The position numbers were made by a program, and so were the translations under genes. From IMG/VR virus record IMGVR_UViG_3300033997_000554, positions 1-57,963 of that record: a DNA stretch of 57,963 nt; one strand, written 5' to 3'. Of the stretch, positions 52,301-57,287 are shown piece by piece. This DNA comes from a virus. Each line of letters begins with the position of its first letter. Positions within the stretch are counted from its first letter, which is position 1. The notes under the pieces are model-generated. The model was not told where the DNA came from. It saw nothing but the letters and a program-made list of their open reading frames with translations, and ran no database searches.

Positions 52301-52838
52301 GACCTCGGCCGGGGCGGTGGCGCTGGGCAAGGCGCTGGGCCTGTCGCCGCAGCGCCTGGAACACCTGGTGCGCGGCTACTTCGGCTGGCTGGGAACGCAG
52401 GCGCTGAACGTGTCCGATCACCTGGCCAGGCCGCTGTCGGGCCTGCCCGAGAATCCGCGCCGCGACCTGAGCCGCCTGGATAACTGGTTCGTAGTCGGCG
52501 ATTTCGTGAAGGAATCCGACCCGCGCTCGAGCAAGTACATCCAGCGGTTCTATGACGAGCAGCGCGAACTCAACCAGGTCTACGCCGCCTTTTCACAGGC
52601 GCGCGAGCTGGGCGACCTCGAGCGCGCCCGCGAGCTGGCCGGCGACGACCAGATGCGCCTGCGCGCACTGTTCAAGGCTGCCGACAGCCAGCTGCGGGAC
52701 GTCAATCTCAAGATCAAGGCGCTCGAGCGCGCGAGCATCCCGGCCGACGAGAAGCGCGCGCAGCTGGACCTGCTGTACCGCGCCCGTAACCGCCTGGCCG
52801 CGCTGGCCGACCAGCACGCCCGCAGCGCCCGTCCCTGA
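43350..52838 (+). CDS. giant polyvalent ejected protein (3162 residues)
   Basis: A 3162-residue protein with many domains, in order: alanine/glycine-rich possible membrane-inserting segments (about 180-215, 265-285 and 345-360); a repeated GKPF-x-T-type module (about 380-410, again at 940-975); a lysozyme-like domain starting RGIRNNNPGNIQRG (about 575-690); a pyrophosphatase-like domain starting VGRTRIAGLDISIENP (about 787-920); LPD5/LPD1-type domains with zincin motif HEWWH (H1680 to H1684); a second zincin-like motif HEVVGH (about 1910); a PBECR/LPD3-like nuclease fold (about 2095-2200, SRxxIKESLS and FYDHDLSE); and an LPD38-like C-terminal region (about 2660 onward). It is probably injected with the DNA and modifies or protects in the host cell. 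Proteins of this class are known as large polyvalent proteins. Confidence 0.88.
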   Translation: MENFENPADGIEFKDNVAARRDQVRADLDVQFSDAGAPAGATGKPLPFTFRVADYTRAQQDGGGIEFVDFPKTLAGGAIKGAGSAVRGVGKVAEGLGRVGVTAVNQAFDAGLEIPTNPLEGAADATHRLGERVLDSRTAEAKRREADSQPGGDLDKPETWTLGRDPSASGLALQALNAGGSSALPVLASVAAGPLGVGARMAAGAAAGGAMGGGNAIEQARETIDGLDDQQLAAASSAYRDLIAQGVTPEEARARVRADAENAAFVRTLPVSAVGGAATGRILSPAGRVLGDRGVVAQTLGKAALAGTEEAVQEVGEGYATQKGINAGAGMALDPMAGSFGNAALGFVAGMGPGAVHGATEGVRHRGVPSAPSLEAGDVMHASGKPFVTASAARQRAEELGEWAQVLRYENGFIVRPGAAVDQQAAGAAPTAAEGSGGTEGAPAATDTANADGQAAGFAPRQQVYLRQNGRELPVEFLGVESNAATARAGGEQLARIRTADGRGRFVRLSELFAEPMPGNSLRQAMDGPAALEGPEAFPVLDGPIQRAALPAPDGYAAGEGFVARDSWRMPANAPRGIRNNNPGNIQRGAGFQGEVEGNDPRFATFATPEDGIRAIGMNLLTYQRQHGLDTVRGILNRWAPPSENDTGAYVGQVARALGVEPNQQLDLSDPATLTGLTAAIIRHENAMQPYNAAQLEAAVSAALSGAPVRRALPAPVYQVDGEGVAATAGQRDAELARQAAMGMTPDVAAAGERHPGAATDAAAHEAATSPTNDRPEPTDAQKDAGNYKVGRTRIAGLDISIENPEGSERRGTSPDGTSWANRMAGHYGYIRRTQGADGDQVDVFVRPGTTPDFAGPVFVIDQVDPAGGRFDEAKVMLGYDTREDAERAYRDSYTPDWRGMGKITQMDVPTFKRWIDEGDTTKPASESGLGTLVAEPDITAKGGRPFLTRGAAQRAATLHGNADVEPVDGGFVARPRTGQPPREAPAPSAADFARGARRDFLQMVRQAGGIRPELAADIYGDRAHLANRRAPGLFRQGGMDADRLVEAMQQAGYLPIEGDTVDLAGTAMDRVREALEGEAVYSLEQMDEAARRAYAERQAERFSDAKDKNKLAEDLFGAIDAMPADTTMQELAAQFDAAVYLSEQGITDVPTQEAIIERASIQADGDAGAFEQAVKSQAAALGRRDDGDPRRPSQQPGAGSDGAGAGGDRQGGPQGLTLESPTPDGLRAAASQQAAQQQQATIEAREADQRGAADAARDDFVLTGSDRAADQAAARGQQELAPAPEAPAAASEPTARPGGRIEDFGETLQGARKHYAEQYAERMRQAEALPIRDHALAETWPEPNYGKLLEDGADPFLVALVHASRDEIPSKPRKGWKLKGWVDQVQRLREFSGELLAGRIRGADVRAILDKSQDLRDVYGRAQLYEAVGHDRSLRGVSLRSADYSVFAGERFDPPRRIWTVERKASTGMGNWPQIAAKGDSAAAAIADFKREMDRQAGEPAPAREVRFDIYSRPRMPGFYIGKKVGRTYIDLQHFDDVKAARAYLAENKEQLTQRLDELKDVPAHRRETNAPRVGVDHRDGGDVTPAQFSDAFGFRGVQFGNYVEGGRRQADLNEAYNALMDLAGVIGVPARALSLNGELGLAFGARGAGGKDAPMAHYEPGQVVINLTKKRGAGSLAHEWWHGLDNYFSRRGGTSAGYASEAGAATTGIRPAMAEAFGALKQTIGLIGMRERSRKLDERKAKDYWSTGRELSARAFESYVIAKLADQGAANDYLANVVPEKAFGDELAYPYPTAAEIPQIRAAFDRFFQTVDQVPGEDGRIALESRGDGGQGVDPAEARRLAADFMGKLPGAAALRVSVVERVDQIPEGAKPSVMAEGAYYPAGDGGRIYLVAENVPTAERLQQVLAHEVVGHFGVEALLGDRFRDVLADVRRLARAPDGAHIPRDAGPDHPHYATFEAVTARYPDYSAANRAREVLARMAEQGKRPVFLERLYGMIRAALRRLGLNLQLNNADIRKMVVDAGRFLQRAPAARVSAGMQEAAASMAASRGADTSGAAVTVLTGEELGAAELGAKELRDAARTWAAENLKGKNFVNRATGWAVQVSQRGIKESLSRSARISKVQSMVALPGLIEQAILGHSEANRNKQRDPFTSQVHTLYAPVEIAGQDYLARLVVKENANGHLFYDHDLSEVVEAKRPDNTSAVSIPASKAGADQTPSGRGFTVEDIAAIVNREGRAGWVFDPGALESRRRYEKAPPAAGLRTSELVESRAAAATAGTPPAQPGAAREPKRGAKIERPGETLSDIERRQRNKFLGKIGAWAEQEPIKARLAKASDRWQAKLVQGIFDQFAPLKGISATAYMQARLSKGADGAAEYLVRHGAVKLQDGALDTAGGKGLAEILAGLNGEHDHFMAWIAANRAERLAAEWQVRFDNGVTERFANEAAARTEAAKWPGAKAEPASRERLFTPDDIEAGKRLAQGKMADGRDRATVYREALGQFNELQRSVLDVAQEAGLVDPSSRKLWESEFYVPFYRVMEDDATGTMGPGQIGGLVGQHAYKRLKGGTDKLGDLVANTVSNWSHLLSASMKNLAAQGALQEAEKLGVATRVRQAERGSVRAMFAGQERHYQVSDPLVLNALTSLHYVGSNDPFTKAARKFKHALTVGVTISPTFRVRNLLRDTIQAMAIDSNLSTNPLRSLVEGWKATGAESDTWRRLMAGGGAVRFGSFNDGNARNVKRLVDELGAHPDDVITSPAGMGRALRKAFDWYQETGDRSETINRAAIYQQARKAGRSHLEASYAARDLMDFTAGGTFSAVRMLSQVVPFFNARLQGMYKLGRGAAADPARFAAVTGAVAMASALLYLGMKDDDDYKQLPDWARNSFWITKLPGTNHFVYIPKPFEIGALGSVVERGTELAFGGDDFRLRDFGRTVGAILSEQLSMNPVPQLVKPAMEAAFNYDSFRERDIDSVGQQRLPAGDRFTASTSAGAVALGKALGLSPQRLEHLVRGYFGWLGTQALNVSDHLARPLSGLPENPRRDLSRLDNWFVVGDFVKESDPRSSKYIQRFYDEQRELNQVYAAFSQARELGDLERARELAGDDQMRLRALFKAADSQLRDVNLKIKALERASIPADEKRAQLDLLYRARNRLAALADQHARSARP
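46795..47001 (+). CDS. possible nested gene inside the giant protein gene
   Basis: An alternative-frame ORF of 68 residues with AAGGA eight bases before ATG. The product, MSLPKKPSSSEPQSKPTETP then LSPKQRRLVGGTMAILGALR and REAMEQAQEVIAKAARKD, has natural-looking composition and two amphipathic helices. The giant protein in the overlapped stretch (about residues 1149-1217) is instead rich in Gly/Arg/Asp/Gln and seems unstructured (GAGSDGAGAGGDRQGGPQ). So this frame, not the giant frame, may be under selection here. Existence as an expressed protein is not shown. Confidence 0.45.
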   Translation: MSLPKKPSSSEPQSKPTETPEHSSKPLSPKQRRLVGGTMAILGALRNSQEREAMEQAQEVIAKAARKD

Positions 52839-52862
52839 CGCCTACCACCTGATCCAACACCC

Positions 52863-52886
52863 GCGCGCCCTCCGGCGCGCTTTTTT
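52863..52886 (+). terminator. terminator after the giant protein gene
   Basis: GCGCGCC-CTCC-GGCGCGC (52863-52880) is a perfect 7-bp stem followed by TTTTTT. It separates the ejection-protein genes from the lysis genes. The downstream GAGGAG is the ribosome-binding site of the endolysin gene. Confidence 0.88.
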
Positions 52887-52898
52887 CGAGGAGCCATC

Positions 52899-53309
52899 AT
52901 GTTCGCATTCAGCCTTTCGGCGCGCAGCCTGCAGCGCCTGGACGGGGTACACCCCCGACTTGTCGAAATCGTCAAACTGGCGATCCAACGCACCGCGGTC
53001 GATTTCACGGTAGTCGAGGGTCTGCGCTCGCCCGAACGCCAGCGCGAGCTAGTCGCCCAAGGCGCCAGCCAGACGCAGAACAGCCTGCACCTGCGCCAGC
53101 AGGACGGCTATGGCCACGCCGTCGACCTGGCGCCGCTGGTCGGTGGCGCGATTCCGTGGAGCGACTGGGAGCAATTCCGCCGCCTGGCCGACGTGGTGAA
53201 GGCCTGCGCGGCCGAGCAGGGCACGCCGGTGGAGTGGGGCGGGGACTGGAAGTCGCTCAAGGACGGTCCTCACTTTCAGCTGCCGCGCGGCTGGGCGGCA
53301 GCAGCATGA
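52899..53309 (+). CDS. endolysin, L-alanyl-D-glutamate peptidase type (M15)
   Basis: A 136-residue peptidase of the VanY/M15C family. Motifs: DFTVVEGLRSPERQRELVAQ, SLHLRQQDGYGHAVDLAPL with zinc ligands H73 and D76 (H64 may be the other), and DGPHFQLP with H125. It cuts between L-Ala and D-Glu in peptidoglycan stem peptides during host lysis. It has GAGGAG upstream and no signal peptide, so it needs a holin for export. Genes for Rz and Rz1 follow directly. Confidence 0.9.
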   Translation: MFAFSLSARSLQRLDGVHPRLVEIVKLAIQRTAVDFTVVEGLRSPERQRELVAQGASQTQNSLHLRQQDGYGHAVDLAPLVGGAIPWSDWEQFRRLADVVKACAAEQGTPVEWGGDWKSLKDGPHFQLPRGWAAAA

Positions 53310-53830
53310 TGAAGATGACCGGCCTGCTGGTGGGGTGGCGGGGGTATGCCGTTGCGGTGGTGGTGGGGGCGGTTGCTGCTGGTGGCGTGGCCTGGACAGC
53401 CCAGGCCTGGCGCTATACGGCGCAGTTGGCGGAGGTGCGTGCCGACCACGCGGAAGATCAAGCGGCCCAGGCCAAGGCTACGGTGGCCGCCGTCGAGGCT
53501 GTCAGGAATGAAGAAAGGCGGCGTATGGCCGCCGTGGAGATTGCCCGTGATGATGCCCAGAAACAAGCCGCTGCCGCGGCTACTGATGCTGCTGGCGCTC
53601 GTGATGAGCGTGACCGCTTGCGCGCCCGTGCCAACACGCTGGCTCGCGCCGCAGCAGCCGAACACCCCGCCCTTGCCGACGGAAGCCCGTCAGGAGCCGC
53701 TGCCGTCGATCTGCTCGCCTACATGCTCGGCCGCGCTGTCGATCGAGCTGAAGCGCTTGCGGGCATTGCAGACCGTGCCCGCGTCGCGGGACTGACCTGT
53801 GAGCGGGTGTACAACGATTCTCGCCGCTAA
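53306..53830 (+). CDS. Rz-like inner-membrane spanin (DUF2514-type)
   Basis: A 174-residue protein. N-terminal helix MMKMTGLLVGWRGYAVAVVV then GAVAAGGVAWTAQAW anchors it in the inner membrane, followed by a long periplasmic coiled coil (EVRADHAEDQAAQAKATVAA, RRRMAAVEIARDDAQKQAAA). It starts inside the endolysin stop (ATGA). It would fuse the inner and outer membranes with Rz1 at lysis. The Rz1 gene is nested in its 3' part. Confidence 0.8.
   Translation: MMKMTGLLVGWRGYAVAVVVGAVAAGGVAWTAQAWRYTAQLAEVRADHAEDQAAQAKATVAAVEAVRNEERRRMAAVEIARDDAQKQAAAAATDAAGARDERDRLRARANTLARAAAAEHPALADGSPSGAAAVDLLAYMLGRAVDRAEALAGIADRARVAGLTCERVYNDSRR
53550..53795 (+). CDS. Rz1-like outer-membrane lipoprotein nested in Rz
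   Basis: An 81-residue protein in the alternative frame of the Rz gene. It starts MMPRNKPLPRLLMLLALVMS, with lipobox-like VTAC (cleavage before Cys), followed by a proline-rich short mature part (APVPTRWLAPQQPNTPPLPT). GGAGA lies upstream. This is the classic embedded Rz1 arrangement of lambda-like lysis cassettes. Two further cysteines in ICSPTCS could form dimers. Confidence 0.8.
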   Translation: MMPRNKPLPRLLMLLALVMSVTACAPVPTRWLAPQQPNTPPLPTEARQEPLPSICSPTCSAALSIELKRLRALQTVPASRD

Positions 53831-53945
53831 TTTCCCGCGTGAGGTGAGCATCATGCAAAGATCTTCTCGATAGATGCGTGCGACCACCATTGCGGAATAA
53901 TTGTGTAAACTCGATGCGGACACGAATTGAAATATATCTAAACTG
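53831..53945 (+). promoter_or_regulatory. AT-rich intergenic region before the accessory cluster
   Basis: About 115 bases of low-GC sequence (GAATAATTGTGTAAACTC and AATTGAAATATATCTAAAC) between the spanin and Dam-type methylase genes. A promoter for the cluster is expected here; TGTGTAAACT near 53901 resembles an extended -10 element, but no convincing -35 was found. It marks the sharp change from phage composition to AT-rich accessory genes. Confidence 0.35.
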
Positions 53946-54755
53946 ATGATTGAAAAAAAAGAGCTTGTTCCCCCTCTTAAATGGGCGGGGGGGAAGCGAT
54001 GGTTTGTGACCAACTATCGGCATCTAATCCCAGACTCCTACGATGGTTATATAGAGCCATTTGTGGGATCGGGGGCTCTTTTCTTCACGCTGCGTCCGAA
54101 ACAGGCAATTCTCGCTGATGTAAATCCGGAGTTGATTAATCTTTATTCGGTAATACGATCGGATCCGTATGGCATGCAGCGCAAATTGCTTCGCCATCAA
54201 AGGCTGCACTCAAAAGAGTATTTTTATTATATGAGAAAATCTGTCCCTCGCTCTGAGCTGGGGCGGGCGGCCAGATTTCTTTATCTAAATAGAACGTGCT
54301 GGAACGGGCTGTACCGGGTCAATGCTCAGGGAAAATTCAACGTTCCAATTGGGACGAAGACGTCTGTTGTGATGGATACGGATGACTTTGAAGCATTGGG
54401 GGGGGCGCTGAATGGCGTGTCTTTGCTGTGTTCGGACTTCGAGGCTGTTGTTGATCGGGCGCAAAAAAACGATTTTGTATTCGTTGACCCGCCCTATACC
54501 GTAGCTCACAACTTTAACGGCTTTGTGAAATATAACGAGGTGTTGTTTTCATGGGGTGACCAAGAAAGGTTGATGCAGGCGGTGAGTCGGGCGGTGCGTC
54601 GTGGGGCAAAAGTGTTAGTCACCAATGCTGCACACGATTCTGTCCGAGCGCTTTATGCAGGCTTCGAGCAAATGTATGTTTCCCGCAGTGGAGTCATTGC
54701 GGGTAAGGCAAGTGCACGAGGTAATTTCCAAGAGCTTGTGATTCGTTGCTACTAA
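53946..54755 (+). CDS. D12-class (Dam-type) adenine-N6 DNA methyltransferase
   Basis: A 269-residue protein. SAM-binding and catalytic motifs of the D12 family are complete: PPLKWAGGKRWFV (10-22), IEPFVGSGALFF (36-47), FLYLNRTCWNGLYRVN (111-126) and FVDPPY with DPPY at 181-184. It should methylate adenine in a short palindrome such as GATC, though specificity is not readable here. It lies in an AT-rich cluster with two following genes, five bases and then a four-base overlap apart, so they form one operon. A defence, anti-restriction or regulation role is inferred. Confidence 0.88.
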   Translation: MIEKKELVPPLKWAGGKRWFVTNYRHLIPDSYDGYIEPFVGSGALFFTLRPKQAILADVNPELINLYSVIRSDPYGMQRKLLRHQRLHSKEYFYYMRKSVPRSELGRAARFLYLNRTCWNGLYRVNAQGKFNVPIGTKTSVVMDTDDFEALGGALNGVSLLCSDFEAVVDRAQKNDFVFVDPPYTVAHNFNGFVKYNEVLFSWGDQERLMQAVSRAVRRGAKVLVTNAAHDSVRALYAGFEQMYVSRSGVIAGKASARGNFQELVIRCY

Positions 54756-54760
54756 AAAAA

Positions 54761-55306
54761 ATGGACACTTGGGACGAAATAAAATCTAAGATGGCACGAA
54801 AACTGCAGACACCCGGGTGGTCCGCAGCAGGGGAGGTTGTTTTCACTCTTGTTGTGTCGAATCTCTCCTTGGGAATTATGCTGTTCATCGCATTTTTAAT
54901 CGATCGGGATGCCGAGATTTCAATGTGCGGCATATGGGAGCGGTTGGCAAGTAGCATAAATCCCACTGAAGTTTTGATATATATATTGGCGGTAATTACT
55001 CCGACTTTGTGGTATATGGCTGTCAATGTTCGCGCAAGAAAATACTTAAAAGGGTTTACCTGGATCCTGTTCTTGCAATGCGCTCTTATATTGGGGAGTG
55101 CTATTGTTTTTGCTCTCGCAAAAACTGGAATGACGTTGAATCAGCGAGTATTGATTCCGTTTGCTTGGGGAAGCTTTTTGTTTGCGATTGCGATTTGGTA
55201 CGGCGTCCTTGTATTTCAGAAAAGTGTTAAAGAGGGGCCGCATGTTGATGCAAGTGATATTGCGGCTAGAGGCGGCAAGGCAATGGCGCAGGAGCTGGAT
55301 TCATGA
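54761..55306 (+). CDS. four-helix membrane protein in the accessory cluster
   Basis: A 181-residue protein starting MDTWDEIKSKMARKLQT. Four hydrophobic segments: about residues 25-47 (EVVFTLVVSNLSLGIMLFIA), 68-85 (TEVLIYILAVITPTLWYMA), 97-117 (FTWILFLQCALILGSAIVFA) and 128-147 (LIPFAWGSFLFAIAIWYGVL). A short cytosolic tail ends with DIAARGGKAMAQELDS. AT-rich as its neighbours. No SD is seen before the ATG, so translation may depend on coupling to the methylase gene (an upstream TTG at 54746 is an alternative start). Function unknown; a membrane effector or anchor is possible. Confidence 0.7.
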   Translation: MDTWDEIKSKMARKLQTPGWSAAGEVVFTLVVSNLSLGIMLFIAFLIDRDAEISMCGIWERLASSINPTEVLIYILAVITPTLWYMAVNVRARKYLKGFTWILFLQCALILGSAIVFALAKTGMTLNQRVLIPFAWGSFLFAIAIWYGVLVFQKSVKEGPHVDASDIAARGGKAMAQELDS

Positions 55307-56451
55307 AGAATAGAGCGGAGTTAGAGGCTTTTCGAGCCATTCCAGTCGAACAGCCTATAGGTGTTTTTTTTCTCGCCAGTATTCCGGCTCGAGATTTGGT
55401 GGAAATATCTTCTGCAGATTTGCGACACATGGAGCAGGAACTCGATCGCTACGTGGGTATTCAACGGGAGTTGAAGGCGGATCGGGTCGCTGAGATTGGA
55501 AAATTTGTTAATTCGGTTGATGCAACCTTCCCTACTTCCGTAGTGTTGGCGGTAAAAAGTTCGTGCGCTACCTTCGATGAGAAAAGAGGCACGCTAACCC
55601 TGCATGAAGGGATTGACGAAAGTTCGGGTGAGCCTATTCCGCTAGGAAAGGTAGCCAATATCCTGGATGGACAGCATCGCGTCGAAGGCCTGAAAGCGCT
55701 GGTTGAGCACGAGACATTCGATGTGCCAGTTTCAATATTCGTTGATGCTGATATTGCCGACCAGGCGTATATATTCGCAACCGTTAATTTGGCACAGACT
55801 AAGGTCAATAAAAGCTTGGTCTATGATTTATTGGATTATGCTAAGGCTCGAAGTCCTCAGCGCAGCGCGCATGAGATTGTTGTTGCATTAGACGGCGCTC
55901 AGAAAAGTCCGTTGTATCAGAAGATTAAGCGCTTGGGTACTGCTACACCTGGTCGCCAGCCTGGAGTCGAGACCCTCGCCCAAGCCACTGTGGTTAACGC
56001 GATTCTGCCCTTAATCTCCAGAGACCCAGAGACAGATCGTTTTGAGTTGGCGAAAGGAAAAAAGCTGTCGTTGAAGGATGTTCGATATGAAAGCACTCCT
56101 TTGCGTCATTTGTGGATAAAAGAACGAGATACTGATATTGCGAGAATATTGTTTGAATATTTTGCCGCTGTGAAGGAGCAGTGGCCCGAGGCATGGGATT
56201 CTAAAGAGAGGGGCGCAATGTTGGCGCGAACGAACGGGTTTCGTGCATTTTCTAAATTTTTTAAATTGGTTTATCTTCGCGAGCGTCCGGTGGCGGATTT
56301 GGAGAATCCGATCGTTTCGAGATCTAGGTACTCCAAGTACTTTTCCAGGGTCAAGCTGGAGAGTGAGTCGTTTAATTCTATGTATTTTCTTCCTGGCACG
56401 AGCGGTGAGACTTCCCTATTCAACCAACTCCGGAGAGATACCGGCGTCTAG
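55303..56451 (+). CDS. DGQHR-domain (DndB-like) protein
   Basis: A 382-residue protein with the ParB-like signature NILDGQHRVEGL (D122-R126) and the following PVSIFVDADIADQAYIFATV then NLAQTKVNKSL, typical of DGQHR/DndB proteins. In Dnd and DISARM-like systems DndB-type proteins control DNA modification or link to nucleases. The rest is helical with no second catalytic motif. It overlaps the membrane-protein gene by four bases. The three-gene set with a Dam-type methylase has no Dnd partners here, so the DGQHR protein works in another context. Confidence 0.8.
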   Translation: MKNRAELEAFRAIPVEQPIGVFFLASIPARDLVEISSADLRHMEQELDRYVGIQRELKADRVAEIGKFVNSVDATFPTSVVLAVKSSCATFDEKRGTLTLHEGIDESSGEPIPLGKVANILDGQHRVEGLKALVEHETFDVPVSIFVDADIADQAYIFATVNLAQTKVNKSLVYDLLDYAKARSPQRSAHEIVVALDGAQKSPLYQKIKRLGTATPGRQPGVETLAQATVVNAILPLISRDPETDRFELAKGKKLSLKDVRYESTPLRHLWIKERDTDIARILFEYFAAVKEQWPEAWDSKERGAMLARTNGFRAFSKFFKLVYLRERPVADLENPIVSRSRYSKYFSRVKLESESFNSMYFLPGTSGETSLFNQLRRDTGV

Positions 56452-56684
56452 TGAAAGTCAAAGGCGCGCACGTTGTATTTGAGTTCGCGCCGTTTCCTGT
56501 CATGCCGAAAGTATCGTGGCTGTTGTTTGAGTGATTGCGCCACTTCTGAGAGAGCGGAGTTGCGGCCTGAGTTGAAAACGCCCCAGCCCGTGAGGGGCTG
56601 AGGCGAGTGCTCTGCGGCGGCCGGCATGGGCGTCGCGAGCGTGATAAATCTATCATGGCCAATGGCCTCGTGGTGATGTGAGGC
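56452..56684. other. intergenic region after the accessory cluster
   Basis: About 230 bases without a gene I can support. Composition returns to high GC midway. The only feature seen is the hairpin at 56575-56605 that ends the leftward gene from the right end. No tRNA or repeat was seen. Confidence 0.5.
56575..56605 (-). terminator. terminator of the leftward gene at the right end
   Basis: On the minus strand CGCC-T-CAGCCC pairs with GGGCTG-G-GGCG (one mismatch) around a short loop (56579-56605) and is followed by TTTT (complement of AAAA 56575-56578). It lies about 80 bases after the stop of the minus-strand gene at 56685. Confidence 0.7.
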
Positions 56685-56999
56685 TCACTCGGTGACCCAT
56701 TGCATCCACCACCCCTGGTAGTAGCGCACACCGGCGATTTCCTCGAAGCCACAGACCATCATGCCCCGGTCCGATCCAAAGGTCAGCAACACTGGGTCAA
56801 GCAAGTCGGGGATCGCGCTTGGGATCCTGGCGCCAAACTTGGCCAAGCTTTCCATGGTCAGGCGCGGTACGTGGCGATTCAGCCCGTCATGGGGCATCGA
56901 GTACATCCGGACCGTGCCCACGACGGGCTGGCCTGGATCGTTGTCGCGGCGGCGTTCGCCGAGGTGGTGTGTGCGTAGGACGCTGCACTGGAATTGCAC
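56685..56999 (-). CDS. hypothetical phage protein under LexA-type control
   Basis: About 104 residues from a GTG at 56999 (a longer start at 57059 exists but would put the LexA box inside the gene and upstream of its own -35). Sequence: YSMPHDGLNRHVPRLTMESL, then AIPDLLDPVLLTFGSDRGMM and the conserved-looking end VCGFEEIAGVRYYQGWWMQW. It resembles a phage family of unknown role. It is followed by a terminator and preceded by a LexA box, so SOS expression is expected. Confidence 0.6.
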   Translation of the reverse strand: MQFQCSVLRTHHLGERRRDNDPGQPVVGTVRMYSMPHDGLNRHVPRLTMESLAKFGARIPSAIPDLLDPVLLTFGSDRGMMVCGFEEIAGVRYYQGWWMQWVTE

Positions 57000-57014
57000 G
57001 ATCTTGCTCGAAAA

Positions 57015-57036
57015 ATACTGGATATATATCCAGTAT
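57015..57036. promoter_or_regulatory. LexA-type SOS box between divergent genes
   Basis: ATACTGGATATATATCCAGT plus AT is a perfect 22-bp palindrome (57015-57036) containing CTG-N10-CAG. To the left, TTGATG (57049-57044) and TATATC with 17 spacing form a minus-strand promoter under the box; to the right TATAAT (57034-57039) is a perfect -10 element overlapping it. So both divergent genes could be LexA-repressed. Confidence 0.85.
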
Positions 57037-57092
57037 AATTCGCCATCAAAGCGGTGCAATTAGGCCCCGATTTTGGCCTTAGGGGACGGAAC

Positions 57093-57287
57093 ATGGCGGA
57101 TGTGACGGACTGGCAGCAGCGTGACGAATACTACTGGGCAGGGCCTGGCAGCTGGACCATCTGCCGAGTATTCGCACAGAACCGCTGGCAGTATGAGGTG
57201 TGGGCGGTGAATGGCACGCGCCACGGCATGGAGCCGTCCCTGGCCGCCGCGATTACGCTCTATGAGAAGGTCAAGCCGGTGTCATAG
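57093..57287 (+). CDS. small phage protein right of the SOS box
   Basis: A 64-residue protein starting MADVTDWQQRDEYYWAGPGS with AGGGGACGGA upstream (57081-57090). It continues WTICRVFAQNRWQYEVWAVN and MEPSLAAAITLYEKVKPVS. Small acidic/aromatic proteins of this type are common next to SOS-regulated phage genes. It would be transcribed from the perfect -10 at 57034 under LexA control. It converges on the SRAP gene with a 17-base overlap. Confidence 0.6.
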   Translation: MADVTDWQQRDEYYWAGPGSWTICRVFAQNRWQYEVWAVNGTRHGMEPSLAAAITLYEKVKPVS

